A DNA stretch of 46,427 nucleotides from Paenilisteria rustica (GCF_013820765.1 NZ_JABJVM010000023.1:1-46427); one strand, 5' to 3'. Shown: positions 1-12,265, counted from the first letter of the stretch. Notes: generated from the sequence alone by a model not told the origin. Translations and numbers: made by a program.

Positions 1-3
1 CAT

Positions 4-122
<119 letters not shown>

Positions 123-135
123 ATGTACATATTTT

Positions 136-175
136 AAAACACTAAACGAGATGATGTTTGGTGTTTTATTTTTTT
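136..175 (+). terminator. rRNA operon terminator
   Basis: The inverted repeat AAAACACTAAAC / GTTTGGTGTTTT (136-147 and 155-166) has an 8-base loop and runs into a long T tract, the form of a Rho-independent terminator just after 5S rRNA. Confidence 0.85.
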
Positions 176-210
176 AAGAGCTAATTCTTTGCAATTGGGC
201 TCTTTTTTTT
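176..210 (+). terminator. second hairpin with T tract after 5S
   Basis: AAGAGC (176-181) pairs with GCTCTT (199-204) and is followed by a run of T residues to 210. It looks like a back-up terminator for the rRNA operon. Its distal part overlaps the -35 region of the ctsR promoter. Confidence 0.5.
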
Positions 211-242
211 AGTATAATTAAAGTCAAAAATAGTCAAAGTCA
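189..242 (+). promoter_or_regulatory. ctsR operon promoter with CtsR box
   Basis: A sigma-A promoter is visible as TTGCAA (189-194), 18 bp, TATAAT (213-218). Directly downstream lies AGTCAAAAATAGTCAAA (222-238), which matches the CtsR heptad repeat RGTCAAA-N3-RGTCAAA exactly, followed by a third partial half-site AGTCA (238-242). The operator covers the likely transcription start, so CtsR binding would block initiation. This implies autoregulation of the ctsR-mcsA-mcsB-clpC operon, as known in Bacillus and Listeria. Confidence 0.93.
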
Positions 243-266
243 GTGTAGTGAAAGGAGTGCATCCTT

Positions 267-725
267 ATGAAGAATATATCGGATATTATTGAGGCTTATT
301 TGAAGCAGGTTCTGGAGGCTAGTGAGGCTGTTGAGATTAAGCGAAGCGAGATGGCGGATCAGTTTCAGTGTGTGCCGTCCCAGATTAATTATGTGATTAA
401 TACGCGCTTTACGATGGAACGTGGATACTTGGTTGAGAGTAAGCGTGGCGGTGGCGGCTATATTAGGATTATTAAGGTCAAGATGAATGATAAATTGCAG
501 TTGTTGGATGCCATTATTGTGATGGTGCATGAGAAGAAGGTGTCGCAGAATTTTGCGGAAGATGTTTTGCTCAGATTGCTTGAGGAAGAGGTCGTTTCGA
601 AACGGGAGGCGCGCTTGATGCTGGCGGCGATGGATCGGAATGTGATTGCCTTGCCTTTACCTGAGCGTGATATTATTCGAAGTCGGATGCTTGAGGCGAT
701 GCTTGAGGCGTTGAAATACGAGTAG
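267..725 (+). CDS. ctsR: CtsR transcriptional repressor of class III heat-shock genes
   Basis: The 152-residue product is the usual length for CtsR, the dimeric repressor of clp genes in low-GC Gram-positives. The N-terminal winged helix-turn-helix includes the glycine-rich wing RGGGGYIRI (residues 60-68), which inserts into the DNA and acts as the heat sensor; the C-terminal half carries the dimerisation and McsB/ClpC-responsive part. The ATG is preceded by AAAGGAG at 251-257. It is the first gene of a four-gene operon, and its own operator lies just upstream at 222-238. When arginine kinase McsB is active, CtsR is inactivated and degraded, which de-represses the operon. Assignment is secure from sequence, operator and gene order. 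Confidence 0.97.
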   Translation: MKNISDIIEAYLKQVLEASEAVEIKRSEMADQFQCVPSQINYVINTRFTMERGYLVESKRGGGGYIRIIKVKMNDKLQLLDAIIVMVHEKKVSQNFAEDVLLRLLEEEVVSKREARLMLAAMDRNVIALPLPERDIIRSRMLEAMLEALKYE

Positions 726-735
726 GAGGCGTTTT

Positions 736-1245
736 ATGATTTGTCAGAGTTGCGGTGAAAATGAGGCGAATATTGAAATTAGGCATGAGTTTAATGGCCA
801 GACTTTCTCGGTATTTTTGTGTAAGGGGTGTGCGGAGGCGCAGAGTATGGCTTATATGGAGGAACAGGTTGCTGAGAATAGTGTGGACTTTTTGAGTTTG
901 TTGCAGAGGACGCCGGAAAAAGATGTGGAGATGCTGGAGTGTGAGTATTGTGGGATGTCTTTGCAGGCGGTGATGGATTCATCTAAATTGGGTTGTGAGC
1001 ATTGTTATGATAAGTTTGCTGATAATGTGATGCAGATGGTGGAGCGGGCTCAGAATGGAAATAAGGGGCACGTTGGAAAGGTTCCGCTGGCTGAGAAGGA
1101 AGTTTTGGCGGTGGAGGAGCAGTTGCGAGTATTGCAGGACCGGATTGTGCTTTTGGTGGCTGAGGAGGCTTTTGAGGAGGCGGCGGTTGTTCGGGATCAG
1201 ATTAGGGCTTTGAAAGAGGATGGAGCTGGTTTGGATGAGGAATGA
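736..1245 (+). CDS. mcsA: McsA, zinc-binding activator of arginine kinase McsB
   Basis: McsA is the adaptor that activates the protein arginine kinase McsB and modulates CtsR and ClpC. The 169-residue protein shows two zinc-binding modules: Cys pairs at 3/6 with 29/32, and 69/72 with 87/90. The C-terminal part (about residues 130-165) is a UVR-type helical hairpin, the region known to contact ClpC-type partners. GGAGG lies just upstream of the ATG. The end of the gene overlaps the start of mcsB, which indicates translational coupling and fits a stoichiometric McsA-McsB complex. Confidence 0.95.
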   Translation: MICQSCGENEANIEIRHEFNGQTFSVFLCKGCAEAQSMAYMEEQVAENSVDFLSLLQRTPEKDVEMLECEYCGMSLQAVMDSSKLGCEHCYDKFADNVMQMVERAQNGNKGHVGKVPLAEKEVLAVEEQLRVLQDRIVLLVAEEAFEEAAVVRDQIRALKEDGAGLDEE

Positions 1246-2263
1246 GAATTTGTTTGAACCTGTGCTTAGTTCTTGGTTGATGAAGGATGGGCCGGAGAGT
1301 GATGTTGTGATTAGTTCGCGGGTGAGATTGGCTCGGAACTTTAAGGACTGGAACTTTTCTGGTGCGGGATTGGAGTTGCTAGAGCGGGTTCATGAGGTGT
1401 TTGGTGATGATGAGTTTCCGCTTCTTGAGATGGGGGATTTGTCGTTATTGCAACGCGGGATGTTGGTGGAACGGCACTTGATTAGTCCTGAGATGATGCG
1501 CCGGCATGAGTTTGGTGCGGTGATGATTAGCGGGGATGAAAAGGCGAGTGTGATGTTTAATGAGGAGGATCATATTCGGATTCAATGTTTGGCGCCGGGC
1601 TTGCAGTTGGAGCAGGTGTTAGATGAGGCTTTTAAGTTGGATGATGCGTTTGAGAGGAAGATGCCGTATGCTTTTGATAAGCGGTTGGGGTATTTGACGA
1701 CGTGTGTGACGAATGTTGGGACGGGTCTTAGGGCTTCTGTGATGGTACATTTGCCGGGATTGGTTGCAACAAAACAGTTACAAAAAACGATAGAAGCGAT
1801 TAGAAGGTACGGTTTTGTGGTAAGAGGAATGTATGGGGAGGGAAGTCGGCCTGCGAGCAATATTTTTCAAATCTCAAATCAGGTGACATTGGGGAAGACG
1901 GAGCTTGAGATTGTGCAGGATTTGTCGGATGTGATGGAGCAGGTAATTATGCAGGAGCGGGTTTGCCGAACCAAATTGAAACAAAAATTCCATATTGTGA
2001 TGGAGGACAGAATTTTCAGAGCGTATGGGATGTTGAAACATAGTCGGATATTGGCGCAGAAAGAGGCTGCGGACGCTATTTCTGATTTGCGGCTGGGTGT
2101 GCAGATGGGATATGTTGAGCATATACCTAGTCAAAAGGTCAATGAACTGATATTATTTTCGCAACCAGCTTTTTTACGAAAGTTTGCGCAGCGGGATATG
2201 AATGAATTGGAAGAAAAAGTGATTCGGGCTGCGGCTATCCGAGAAATTTTGGATACATACTAG
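1235..2263 (+). CDS. mcsB: McsB protein arginine kinase
   Basis: McsB phosphorylates arginine residues on proteins, marking them for ClpCP degradation and inactivating CtsR. The sequence has the phosphagen-kinase-like catalytic domain: SSRVRLARNF near the N terminus, NEEDHIRIQ in the middle and TNVGTGLRASVMVHLPGL, the signature region around the active-site Cys (TTCVTN; the Pro usually following this Cys is Val here). The C-terminal part is the phospho-arginine-binding dimer region. I chose ATG 1235 (MRNENLFEPV, 342 aa) because GGAG at 1222-1225 lies 9 nt upstream and family members begin close to this point; an in-frame ATG at 1220 has no usable spacing. The gene overlaps mcsA by 11 bp. Confidence 0.95.
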   Translation: MRNENLFEPVLSSWLMKDGPESDVVISSRVRLARNFKDWNFSGAGLELLERVHEVFGDDEFPLLEMGDLSLLQRGMLVERHLISPEMMRRHEFGAVMISGDEKASVMFNEEDHIRIQCLAPGLQLEQVLDEAFKLDDAFERKMPYAFDKRLGYLTTCVTNVGTGLRASVMVHLPGLVATKQLQKTIEAIRRYGFVVRGMYGEGSRPASNIFQISNQVTLGKTELEIVQDLSDVMEQVIMQERVCRTKLKQKFHIVMEDRIFRAYGMLKHSRILAQKEAADAISDLRLGVQMGYVEHIPSQKVNELILFSQPAFLRKFAQRDMNELEEKVIRAAAIREILDTY

Positions 2264-2290
2264 CTACGAAAATTGGAGGAGGAAACTACC

Positions 2291-4810
2291 ATGATGTTTG
2301 GGAGATTTACACAGAGAGCTCAAAAGGTATTGGCTTTGTCACAGGAAGAGGCTATGAGATTGAAGCATAGCAATTTGGGAACGGAACATATTTTGTTGGG
2401 ATTGGTTCGTGAGGGTGAGGGTATCGCTGCGAAGGCGTTATATGAGCTTGGAATTAGTTCGGACAAGGTGCAAAAGGAAGTAGAGACTTTGATCGGTGAG
2501 GGTGAAACTGCTGTTCAAACGATTCAATATACGCCACGTGCGAAAAAAGTAATTGAGTTATCGATGGATGAGGCGCGTAAGCTTGGCCATACGTATGTTG
2601 GGACGGAGCATATCTTGCTTGGCCTGATTCGTGAGGGTGAGGGAATTGCGGCTCGTGTGCTTGGAAATCTTGGTGTGAGCTTGAATAAGGCGCGTCAGCA
2701 GGTATTACAATTGCTTGGTGGCGGGGACGGGGCGGCTTCTGGTCGTTCGACGAATACACAAGCGACGCCGACTTTGGATAGCTTGGCGAGGGACTTGACG
2801 GTGATTGCGCGGGAAGAGAATTTGGACCCTGTGATTGGGCGTTCGAAGGAGATTCAACGTGTGATTGAGGTGCTTAGTCGCCGGACGAAGAATAATCCGG
2901 TTTTGATTGGGGAGCCTGGTGTTGGTAAAACGGCGATTGCGGAAGGTTTGGCGCAACAAATTGTGCATAATGAGGTGCCGGAAACGTTGCGTGGAAAACG
3001 TGTGATGACGCTCGATATGGGGACGGTTGTTGCTGGAACGAAATACCGTGGTGAATTTGAGGATCGCTTGAAAAAAGTGATGGATGAGATTCGCCAAGCT
3101 GGGAATGTTATTTTGTTTATTGATGAATTGCATACATTGATTGGTGCTGGTGGCGCGGAAGGTGCGATTGACGCGTCTAACATTTTGAAACCTTCGCTTG
3201 CTCGTGGTGAGTTGCAATGTATTGGTGCGACAACGCTTGATGAGTACCGGAAGTATATTGAAAAGGATGCTGCGCTTGAAAGACGTTTCCAACCGATTCG
3301 TGTGGAGGAGCCAACTGTGGATGAGTCGATTCAAATTTTGCGTGGGCTTCGGGATCGTTATGAGGCGCATCACCGGGTTGCGATTACGGATGCTGCGGTT
3401 GAGGCTGCGGTTAGATTGTCGGATCGGTATATTTCGGATCGGTTCTTGCCGGATAAAGCGATTGACGTGATTGATGAGGCGGGTTCGAAGGTACGTTTGA
3501 AGGCTTATACGACGCCTGCAAATGTGAAGGAAATGGAATCGAACTTGGCGGAATTGAAGAAAGAGAAGGATGCGGCGGTTCAAGGTCAAGAGTTTGAGAA
3601 GGCGGCTTCATTGCGTGATAAGGAACAGCGCTTAAGACGTGAGTTGACGGAGAAGAAGAAGGACTGGCATGCGAAACAAGGTCAGGATAATAGTGAAGTG
3701 ACGGAAGAGATTGTTGCTGAGGTTGTGGCGAGTTGGACGGGGATTCCGGTTACGAAACTGGGTGAGACCGAGACGGATAAATTGCTGAATATGGAGTCGC
3801 TTCTTCATAAGCGTGTGATTGGACAAGAGGAAGCTGTTAAGGCGGTTTCTCTGGCTGTAAGACGTGCGCGTGCGGGACTTAAGGATCCGAAGCGTCCGAT
3901 TGGCTCGTTTATCTTCTTGGGACCTACTGGTGTTGGTAAAACGGAATTGGCGCGTGCGGTTGCTGAATCGATGTTTGGTGACGAGGAAGCGATGATTCGG
4001 ATTGACATGTCTGAGTATATGGAGAAATTCTCGACGGCGCGTCTTGTGGGGGCTCCTCCAGGCTATGTTGGTTATGAAGAGGGCGGCCAGTTGACGGAGA
4101 AAATTCGCCAAAAACCTTATTCGGTTTTACTTTTAGATGAGATTGAAAAAGCGCATCCGGATGTGTTTAATATGTTGCTGCAAGTGCTAGATGACGGGCG
4201 TTTGACGGATTCTAAAGGTCGCGTTGTTGATTTCCGAAATACGGTTATTATTATGACGTCGAATATCGGTGCGCAAGAGTTGAAGGATGATAAATCGGTT
4301 GGCTTCAACGTTTCTGATATGACGAAGGATCATAAGGCGATGCAACACCGGATGCTTCAAGAGTTGAAAAAGGCGTTCCGTCCTGAGTTTATTAACCGGA
4401 TTGATGAATCGATTGTTTTCCATTCGCTAAATGAGAAGGAATTGAAAGAAATCGTGACGTTGCTTACGGAACAGTTGACGAAGCGTCTTGGCGAACGTAA
4501 TATACATGTGACTTTGACGGAGAGTGCGAAGGCTAAAATTGCGAAGGATGGTTATGATCCGGAGTATGGTGCGCGTCCGCTGAAACGGGCGATCCAGAAA
4601 AATGTGGAGGATCGTTTGTCGGAAGAGTTGTTGCGTGGAACGGTTAAGGTTGGCGATACGGTCGTTATTGGGACTAAAGCTGGCGAATTAACGGTTACGG
4701 TGAAGGAGAAGAAGAAAGCTCCTGCAGCTAAGAAGAAAACGACGACAACGAAGGAAAAAACGAAGGCGAAACCTAAAGCGAAGACGGCTAAGCCTGCTAA
4801 ATCGGAGTAA
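2291..4810 (+). CDS. clpC: ClpC, HSP100 AAA+ unfoldase
   Basis: ClpC unfolds arginine-phosphorylated and McsA/MecA-delivered proteins and feeds them to ClpP. The start [16 protein letters not shown] at ATG 2291 is set by GGAGGAGG (2275-2282, 8 nt spacing). Domains: double Clp N-terminal repeat (residues 1-145), AAA1 with Walker A GEPGVGKT (from residue 207), UVR-containing middle domain near 425-455, AAA2 with Walker A GPTGVGKT (from residue 544), then the Clp C-terminal domain. The 839-residue product ends in an unusually long Lys/Ala/Thr-rich tail of roughly 35 residues, beginning about [12 protein letters not shown], that seems longer than in B. subtilis ClpC. It closes the CtsR operon; no classical terminator follows, only a hairpin repeat. 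Confidence 0.97.
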   Translation: MMFGRFTQRAQKVLALSQEEAMRLKHSNLGTEHILLGLVREGEGIAAKALYELGISSDKVQKEVETLIGEGETAVQTIQYTPRAKKVIELSMDEARKLGHTYVGTEHILLGLIREGEGIAARVLGNLGVSLNKARQQVLQLLGGGDGAASGRSTNTQATPTLDSLARDLTVIAREENLDPVIGRSKEIQRVIEVLSRRTKNNPVLIGEPGVGKTAIAEGLAQQIVHNEVPETLRGKRVMTLDMGTVVAGTKYRGEFEDRLKKVMDEIRQAGNVILFIDELHTLIGAGGAEGAIDASNILKPSLARGELQCIGATTLDEYRKYIEKDAALERRFQPIRVEEPTVDESIQILRGLRDRYEAHHRVAITDAAVEAAVRLSDRYISDRFLPDKAIDVIDEAGSKVRLKAYTTPANVKEMESNLAELKKEKDAAVQGQEFEKAASLRDKEQRLRRELTEKKKDWHAKQGQDNSEVTEEIVAEVVASWTGIPVTKLGETETDKLLNMESLLHKRVIGQEEAVKAVSLAVRRARAGLKDPKRPIGSFIFLGPTGVGKTELARAVAESMFGDEEAMIRIDMSEYMEKFSTARLVGAPPGYVGYEEGGQLTEKIRQKPYSVLLLDEIEKAHPDVFNMLLQVLDDGRLTDSKGRVVDFRNTVIIMTSNIGAQELKDDKSVGFNVSDMTKDHKAMQHRMLQELKKAFRPEFINRIDESIVFHSLNEKELKEIVTLLTEQLTKRLGERNIHVTLTESAKAKIAKDGYDPEYGARPLKRAIQKNVEDRLSEELLRGTVKVGDTVVIGTKAGELTVTVKEKKKAPAAKKKTTTTKEKTKAKPKAKTAKPAKSE

Positions 4811-4900
4811 TTGAAATTTTGAAAAGTGATTAGAATATAACTTGAAGTAAGGTGAAATCTTTTGATTATCCTATGGTTAGGCTGAGAATTTTGCTTTACG

Positions 4901-5023
4901 CAAATCGAGCGAAAGCGTTTGTATTCAGAAAGCTTGGTGGAAGCCGGAAGCGGAGTGTACGATTGTACATGAGAACCGGAAGTCCGCCAAGCTTTTTGAA
5001 TGCGAGCGCTTGTCGCCGGTTTA
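4901..5023 (+). repeat. Family 1 palindromic repeat, copy A
   Basis: This ~123-bp imperfect palindrome occupies the clpC to aldo/keto reductase spacer (4811-5117), which has no gene. The ends AAATCGAGCGAAAGCGTTTG and CGCTTGTCGCCGGTTT pair with a few G-U pairs and bulges. Next is an inner stem AAGCTTGGTGG / CCGCCAAGCTT, then two CCGGAAG motifs facing each other, and a central hairpin GTGTAC-GATT-GTACAT. Related copies are at 16415-16527 and 30528-30650. A 62-codon ORF through it is not supported. It may form a structured 3' end of the clpC message. Confidence 0.85.
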
Positions 5024-5064
5024 TTCGGGGTATGCTCTAGTCTTTTTGCTTGTGTTGGAGTGGG

Positions 5065-5089
5065 GTTTAAGGTTTATACTGAATGGTAT
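5065..5089 (+). promoter_or_regulatory. possible sigma-B promoter of the aldo/keto reductase gene
   Basis: GTTT (5065-5068) is separated by about 15 nt from TGGTAT (5084-5089), resembling the Listeria/Bacillus sigma-B pattern GTTT-N14-16-GGGTAT. One mismatch in the -10 part keeps this tentative. A sigma-A alternative is not obvious. Confidence 0.3.
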
Positions 5090-5117
5090 GATATAACTTT
5101 TTAGGAGGAGAGTATAG

Positions 5118-6122
5118 ATGGAATATATGAAATTTGGGAATACGGGTATGGATGTTTCGCGGATTTGTTTGGGTGCGATGGGATTTGGAAATCCGGAAAA
5201 ATGGGTGCATAAGTGGGTTTTAGATGATGAGGGTAGTCGTCCAGTAATTAAGAAAGCGCTTGATTTAGGGATTAATTTTTTTGATACGGCGAATATTTAT
5301 TCTTTGGGCGAGAGTGAGCGGGTTCTTGGAAAGGCTTTGAAGGATTATGCGAAGCGGGATGATATTGTGCTGGCAACGAAGGTTCACGGGGATATGCGTC
5401 CTGGGCAACCAAATAGTGGTGGGCTTTCGCGCAAGGCGATTTTGACGGAGATTGATCATAGTTTGGAGCGGTTGGGGACGGATTATGTGGATTTGTATAT
5501 TATTCATCGTTGGGATTATGATACGCCGATTGAGGAGACGATGGAGGCGCTGCATGATGTGGTGAAGTCTGGGAAGGTGCGGTATATTGGGGCGAGTGCG
5601 ATGTATGCGTGGCAATTCCAGAAGGCGCAGCGTGTGGCGGAGCGTAATGGTTGGACGAAATTCGTTTCGATGCAGAATCATTATAATATGATTTATCGGG
5701 AGGAGGAGCGTGAGATGGTGCCGTTTTGTCGGGATGAAAAAATTGCATTGACGCCGTATAGTCCGCTTGCTTCTGGTCGTTTGACGCGTGATTGGTCGGA
5801 AACGAGTCTGCGTTCGGAGACGGATCAGGTGCAACATTCAAAATATGATGGCATGATGGAGGCGGATCGCGTGATTGTGGAGCGGTTGGCGGAGGTTGCG
5901 GTGAATCATGGTGTGACGCGTGATAAGATTGCGCTTGCTTGGTTGTTGAATAAGGATCAAGTGGTGTCGCCGATTATTGGGGCGCAGAAGGAGAGTCATT
6001 TGGAGAGTGCGGTTGCAGCGCTTGATGTGGAGTTGACGCTTGCTGAGATGCGTTATTTGGAAGAATTGTATGTACCGCATCCTGTAGTTGGGCTGATTCC
6101 AGACCCGAAAAGTGTTTTGTAA
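5118..6122 (+). CDS. aldo/keto reductase
   Basis: This 334-residue NAD(P)H-dependent oxidoreductase belongs to the aldo/keto reductase superfamily, a single TIM barrel. The catalytic tetrad is visible as Asp56 and Tyr61 (FDTANIYSLGESE), Lys88 (VLATKVH) and His130 (LYIIHRWD). GASAMYAWQF and SPLASGRLTR are typical of bacterial members near the YhdN/general stress type, acting on aldehydes or ketones of unknown identity. TAGGAGGAG precedes the ATG. It is monocistronic or weakly linked to the rph gene 109 bp downstream. I do not recall it at this position in L. monocytogenes, so it is probably a lineage-specific insertion between clpC and radA. The true substrate cannot be read from sequence. Confidence 0.9.
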   Translation: MEYMKFGNTGMDVSRICLGAMGFGNPEKWVHKWVLDDEGSRPVIKKALDLGINFFDTANIYSLGESERVLGKALKDYAKRDDIVLATKVHGDMRPGQPNSGGLSRKAILTEIDHSLERLGTDYVDLYIIHRWDYDTPIEETMEALHDVVKSGKVRYIGASAMYAWQFQKAQRVAERNGWTKFVSMQNHYNMIYREEEREMVPFCRDEKIALTPYSPLASGRLTRDWSETSLRSETDQVQHSKYDGMMEADRVIVERLAEVAVNHGVTRDKIALAWLLNKDQVVSPIIGAQKESHLESAVAALDVELTLAEMRYLEELYVPHPVVGLIPDPKSVL

Positions 6123-6189
6123 TCTTTCCTTAATTTAATTATAGCATGAAAAAAAGTAATAATATAGACTGTTTATTCCTAAAAATTAC

Positions 6190-8832
<2,643 letters not shown>

Positions 8833-8837
8833 AAATT

Positions 8838-8863
8838 GGAGGGCGTGATTGCCTTCTTTTTTT
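8838..8863 (+). terminator. rph terminator
   Basis: GGAGGGC / GCCTTCT (8838-8844 and 8851-8857) with a 6-nt loop and a T run directly after the rph stop codon. Confidence 0.7.
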
Positions 8864-8930
8864 GCGTGAAAAAGGGAGAATCAGGCTTGAAAACGGAATT
8901 TTGATGTTGGGTGATTTTTGTGGTGGGAAG

Positions 8931-8941
8931 TGTGGTAAAAT
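8931..8941 (+). promoter_or_regulatory. possible -10 of radA promoter
   Basis: TGTGGTAAAAT (8931-8941) resembles an extended -10; no good -35 at standard spacing. Confidence 0.3.
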
Positions 8942-8977
8942 AGGGACAGATATGAAAATTGGAAGGTGATTTTTAGC

Positions 8978-10351
8978 ATGGCGAAAGCGAAGCGTAGTGT
9001 GAAATTTATGTGTCAGGAATGTGGATATGAGTCGCCGAAATGGATGGGGAAATGCCCGAATTGTGGGGCGTGGAATCAGATGGTGGAGATGCTTGAGCCG
9101 ACGAAAAAGGGGCGGTCATCGTTTACGCATACGGATGAAGCGGCTGCGGCTGTGCCGATTACGAAAATTACGAGCGATAATGAGCCGCGTTTTTTGACGC
9201 AGATGCCGGAGCTTAATCGGGTACTTGGCGGCGGGGTTGTGCAGGGCTCGATGGTGCTTGTCGGTGGAGATCCGGGAATCGGGAAATCGACGTTGTTGTT
9301 GCAGGTTTCGGCGCAACTGACGACGACGGGGAAACGGGTGCTTTATATTTCTGGTGAGGAATCGGTGAAACAGACGAAGTTGCGGGCGGAACGGTTGCTT
9401 GTGACGGGGGACAATTTGTATGTGTATGCGGAGACGAACTTGGAGGCGATTCAGCAGACGATTCAGCATGTGAAGCCGGATTTCGTGATTATTGATTCGA
9501 TTCAGACGGTGTATCATCCGGATGTGACGAGTGCGGCGGGAAGTGTGTCACAGGTTCGGGAATGTACGGCGGAGTTGATGCGGATCGCGAAGGGCGGCAA
9601 TATCGCGGTATTTATCGTGGGGCATGTGACGAAGGAAGGCGCGATTGCTGGGCCTCGGATGCTCGAACATATGGTGGATACGGTGCTTTATTTTGAAGGG
9701 GAGCGCCATCATGCGTACCGAATTTTGCGGGCTGTGAAGAACCGGTTTGGATCAACGAATGAGATCGGGATTTTTGAAATGCGCGATATTGGGTTAGTGG
9801 AAGTCGCGAATCCGTCGGAGGTTTTCTTGGAGGAACGGCTGGACGGGGCTTCGGGCTCGACGGTGGTTGTTTCAATGGAAGGAACGCGGCCGATTTTGGT
9901 GGAGATTCAGGCTTTGATTTCGCCAACGATGTTCGGGAATGCGAAACGGATGGCGACGGGTATGGATCACAATAAGGTGTCGCTGATTATGGCGGTGCTT
10001 GAGAAGCGGGTCGGATTGTTGTTGCAGAATCAGGATGCTTATTTGAAGGCGGCTGGTGGTGTGAAACTGGATGAGCCGGCGATTGATTTGGCGGTCGCGG
10101 TGAGTATTGCGTCGAGTTATAATGATAAACCTACGAAAAGTACGGACTGTTTTATCGGTGAGATTGGTTTGACTGGTGAAATTAGACGGGTTTCGCGGAT
10201 TGAACAGCGTGTGCAAGAGGCTGCGAAATTGGGCTTTAAACGAATTTTCATTCCGGCGAATAATCAAGGGGAGTGGAAGATTCCGAAAGATGTTAGTATT
10301 ATTGGGGTGACGACGCTTGGTGATGCGCTGAGTAAGGCGTTGCCGAAGTGA
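8978..10351 (+). CDS. radA: RadA/Sms DNA repair ATPase
   Basis: RadA is a hexameric RecA-like helicase that promotes branch migration in recombinational repair and transformation. The 457-residue protein has an N-terminal C4 zinc finger ([18 protein letters not shown]), a RecA-type core with Walker [11 protein letters not shown] (residues 96-105), the RadA-specific KNRFGS motif and a C-terminal Lon-like domain. Start ATG 8978 is chosen because GGAAGGTG (8961-8968) stands 9 nt upstream; an upstream GTG 8966 lies inside that site. In Listeria and Bacillus radA usually follows clpC directly; here an approximately 4-kb insertion separates them, giving radA its own promoter region. Confidence 0.97.
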   Translation: MAKAKRSVKFMCQECGYESPKWMGKCPNCGAWNQMVEMLEPTKKGRSSFTHTDEAAAAVPITKITSDNEPRFLTQMPELNRVLGGGVVQGSMVLVGGDPGIGKSTLLLQVSAQLTTTGKRVLYISGEESVKQTKLRAERLLVTGDNLYVYAETNLEAIQQTIQHVKPDFVIIDSIQTVYHPDVTSAAGSVSQVRECTAELMRIAKGGNIAVFIVGHVTKEGAIAGPRMLEHMVDTVLYFEGERHHAYRILRAVKNRFGSTNEIGIFEMRDIGLVEVANPSEVFLEERLDGASGSTVVVSMEGTRPILVEIQALISPTMFGNAKRMATGMDHNKVSLIMAVLEKRVGLLLQNQDAYLKAAGGVKLDEPAIDLAVAVSIASSYNDKPTKSTDCFIGEIGLTGEIRRVSRIEQRVQEAAKLGFKRIFIPANNQGEWKIPKDVSIIGVTTLGDALSKALPK

Positions 10352-10360
10352 TTTTGATGT

Positions 10361-10394
10361 GGGGCTGTTATTTATTTGAAACAGCCCCGTTTTA
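10361..10394 (+). terminator. radA terminator
   Basis: GGGGCTGTT / AACAGCCCC (10361-10369 and 10380-10388 region) with a 9-nt loop and trailing TTTTAATT. Confidence 0.88.
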
Positions 10395-10395
10395 A

Positions 10396-10425
10396 TTGCG
10401 GTATGGGCTTTTAATAGTGTAGAAT
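10396..10425 (+). promoter_or_regulatory. promoter of yacL operon
   Basis: TTGCGG (10396-10401), 18-bp spacer, TAGAAT (10420-10425). It follows the radA terminator and drives yacL-ispD-ispF-gltX. Confidence 0.7.
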
Positions 10426-10471
10426 GAAGAGGTATGAACATAATTAAAAAGATGGGAAAGGAGGAGAGATA

Positions 10472-11545
10472 ATGCTGAAATGGGTAATTAGAATTTGTTT
10501 TATGATTATTGGCGGTACGATTGGCGTGATTAGTTTGCCTGAACTTTGGGAAGCTGTTGGTGTAGCTGATATTTTTGTCATTAATAATCCTTATACAGAC
10601 GCTTTGGTTGGTGCACTTATATTTTATCTTATTACTTTTTGGGCGGTGAAGTATGTTGTTGCTGCTCTGAACTGGTTGGAAAACGGGCTTACGAGCACTT
10701 CTAACACAGTGATTATTTATGGCGGTCTGGGGCTTATGATTGGTTTGGTGCTTGCTTTTTTTGCGGGAAATGCATTAACGCAGACAAAAATTCCACTTTT
10801 GAATTCGGTTGTGCCGATAATTCTGACGCTGGTGCTTGGTTATTTGGGCTTCCGTGTTGGGATTAGTAGGCGTGCGGATTGGGGCAACTTTTTTGCGAAT
10901 CGTGGTGTGAAGAAGAAGACTCCTGAAGAAGTGAAGGATGAGGCTACGGCGGCGCGTGAGTATAAGATTTTGGATACGAGTGTGATTATCGATGGTCGGA
11001 TTGCGGATATTTTGGCAACGGGTTTCCTTGATGGTACGATTGTGATTCCGTTGTTTGTTTTGGCGGAGTTGCAGCATATTGCGGATTCGTCGGATACCTT
11101 GAAGCGGACGCGTGGTCGTCGTGGTTTGGATATTTTGAACCGACTGCAAAAAGAGGAATCAATCAAGGTCGAGATGTATGAGGGTGATTTTGAGGAGATT
11201 TCGGAAGTCGATAGCAAGCTTGTGAAACTGGCAAAAGTGATGCAAGGAAAAGTCGTGACGAATGATTATAATCTGAATAAGGTTTGTGAGTTTCAGAATG
11301 TCGCGGTTTTAAATATTAATGACTTGGCGAATGCGGTGAAACCTGTCGTGTTGCCGGGTGAAAAGATGACGGTTCTCGTTGTGAAGGATGGTAAGGAGCA
11401 CAATCAAGGTGTGGCTTATTTGGACGATGGCACGATGATTGTTGTTGAGGATGGTCGCAAGTTTATTAATGATACGATTCAGGTGGAGGTAACGAGTGTG
11501 TTGCAGACTTCTGCTGGTCGGATGATTTTTGCAAAACCGGCTTAA
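10472..11545 (+). CDS. yacL: PIN/TRAM domain membrane protein (YacL)
   Basis: The 357-residue product has about four N-terminal membrane segments (roughly residues 5-25, 42-62, 80-100 and 108-128), a cytoplasmic PIN nuclease-like domain beginning [15 protein letters not shown] with acidic active-site residues, and a C-terminal TRAM domain, a predicted RNA-binding fold. The same architecture is found in B. subtilis YacL, a conserved protein of unclear role presumed to act on RNA at the membrane. AAAGGAGGAG precedes the ATG. It heads the yacL-ispD-ispF-gltX cluster. A specific substrate cannot be named. Confidence 0.93.
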   Translation: MLKWVIRICFMIIGGTIGVISLPELWEAVGVADIFVINNPYTDALVGALIFYLITFWAVKYVVAALNWLENGLTSTSNTVIIYGGLGLMIGLVLAFFAGNALTQTKIPLLNSVVPIILTLVLGYLGFRVGISRRADWGNFFANRGVKKKTPEEVKDEATAAREYKILDTSVIIDGRIADILATGFLDGTIVIPLFVLAELQHIADSSDTLKRTRGRRGLDILNRLQKEESIKVEMYEGDFEEISEVDSKLVKLAKVMQGKVVTNDYNLNKVCEFQNVAVLNINDLANAVKPVVLPGEKMTVLVVKDGKEHNQGVAYLDDGTMIVVEDGRKFINDTIQVEVTSVLQTSAGRMIFAKPA

Positions 11546-11569
11546 TTTGGACTTTAGGAGTAATGCTTG

Positions 11570-12265
11570 ATGGAATATGAATTGATTCTTTTGGCCGCGG
11601 GTCAGGGGAAACGGATGGAATTGGGACGGAATAAAATGTGGCTGGAACTTTCGGGGCATGTTTTGTTTTTGCATACGATTCGGACGTTTTTAGAGGATGA
11701 TGCTTGTTGTCGGATTGTGGTTGTGGTCAAGGAAGATGAGTTTGCGTATGTGCAGGCGATGATTGATGAGCTTCATGTGGAAAAGGAGATTTTGATTGTG
11801 ATGGGAGGCTCGGAGCGACAGTATAGTGTGGCGAAGGGGCTCGCGGAATGTGGTCAAATGGCGGACGTTGTGTTGGTGCATGACGGGGCGCGGCCTTTTG
11901 TGGATCAGGCGATGATTGACCGGTTGTTGGCGGATGTCATGTTGCACGGCGCGACGATTTGTGGGATGCCTGTGAAGGATACGATGAAACGGGTGCGCAA
12001 TGGCATGGTGGAAGAGACGATTGATCGCTCGGTGTTGTGGCAAGTGCAGACACCGCAGGCTTTTCGGACGGAGATTTTGAAGCGGGCACACAAAGTTGCG
12101 CACGAGGCGGATTTTCTTGGGACGGATGAGGCGAGTCTTGTGGAACGGCTTGGTGTGACGGTTCATATGGTCGAGGGCAGTTACAATAATATCAAGGTGA
12201 CGACGCCTGAGGATGTTGCTTTTGCGGAAGCGATTTTGCAGGAGAAATGGAGGAATCGGGTATGA
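11570..12265 (+). CDS. ispD: IspD, 2-C-methyl-D-erythritol 4-phosphate cytidylyltransferase
   Basis: IspD attaches CMP from CTP to methylerythritol 4-phosphate, the third step of the non-mevalonate isoprenoid pathway. The N terminus [19 protein letters not shown] is the nucleotidyltransferase glycine/lysine motif, with [16 protein letters not shown] and QTPQAF as further family marks. The length of 231 residues is normal. ATG 11570 lies 9 nt after TAGGAG; TTG 11567 is a less likely alternative. The 3' end overlaps ispF by 4 bp (ATGA), so the two successive-branch enzymes are translationally coupled. Presence of the MEP pathway fits Listeria. Confidence 0.96.
   Translation: MEYELILLAAGQGKRMELGRNKMWLELSGHVLFLHTIRTFLEDDACCRIVVVVKEDEFAYVQAMIDELHVEKEILIVMGGSERQYSVAKGLAECGQMADVVLVHDGARPFVDQAMIDRLLADVMLHGATICGMPVKDTMKRVRNGMVEETIDRSVLWQVQTPQAFRTEILKRAHKVAHEADFLGTDEASLVERLGVTVHMVEGSYNNIKVTTPEDVAFAEAILQEKWRNRV

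Noticed and set aside
2705-3589. 294-codon minus-strand frame opposite clpC
   Set aside because: It is antisense to a clearly conserved AAA+ gene, its product is rich in Arg/Asn/His/Thr typical of shadow frames, and it has no ribosome binding site.
4852-5040. 62-codon frame through family 1 copy A
   Set aside because: It reads through a palindromic repeat and is not preserved in the other copies.
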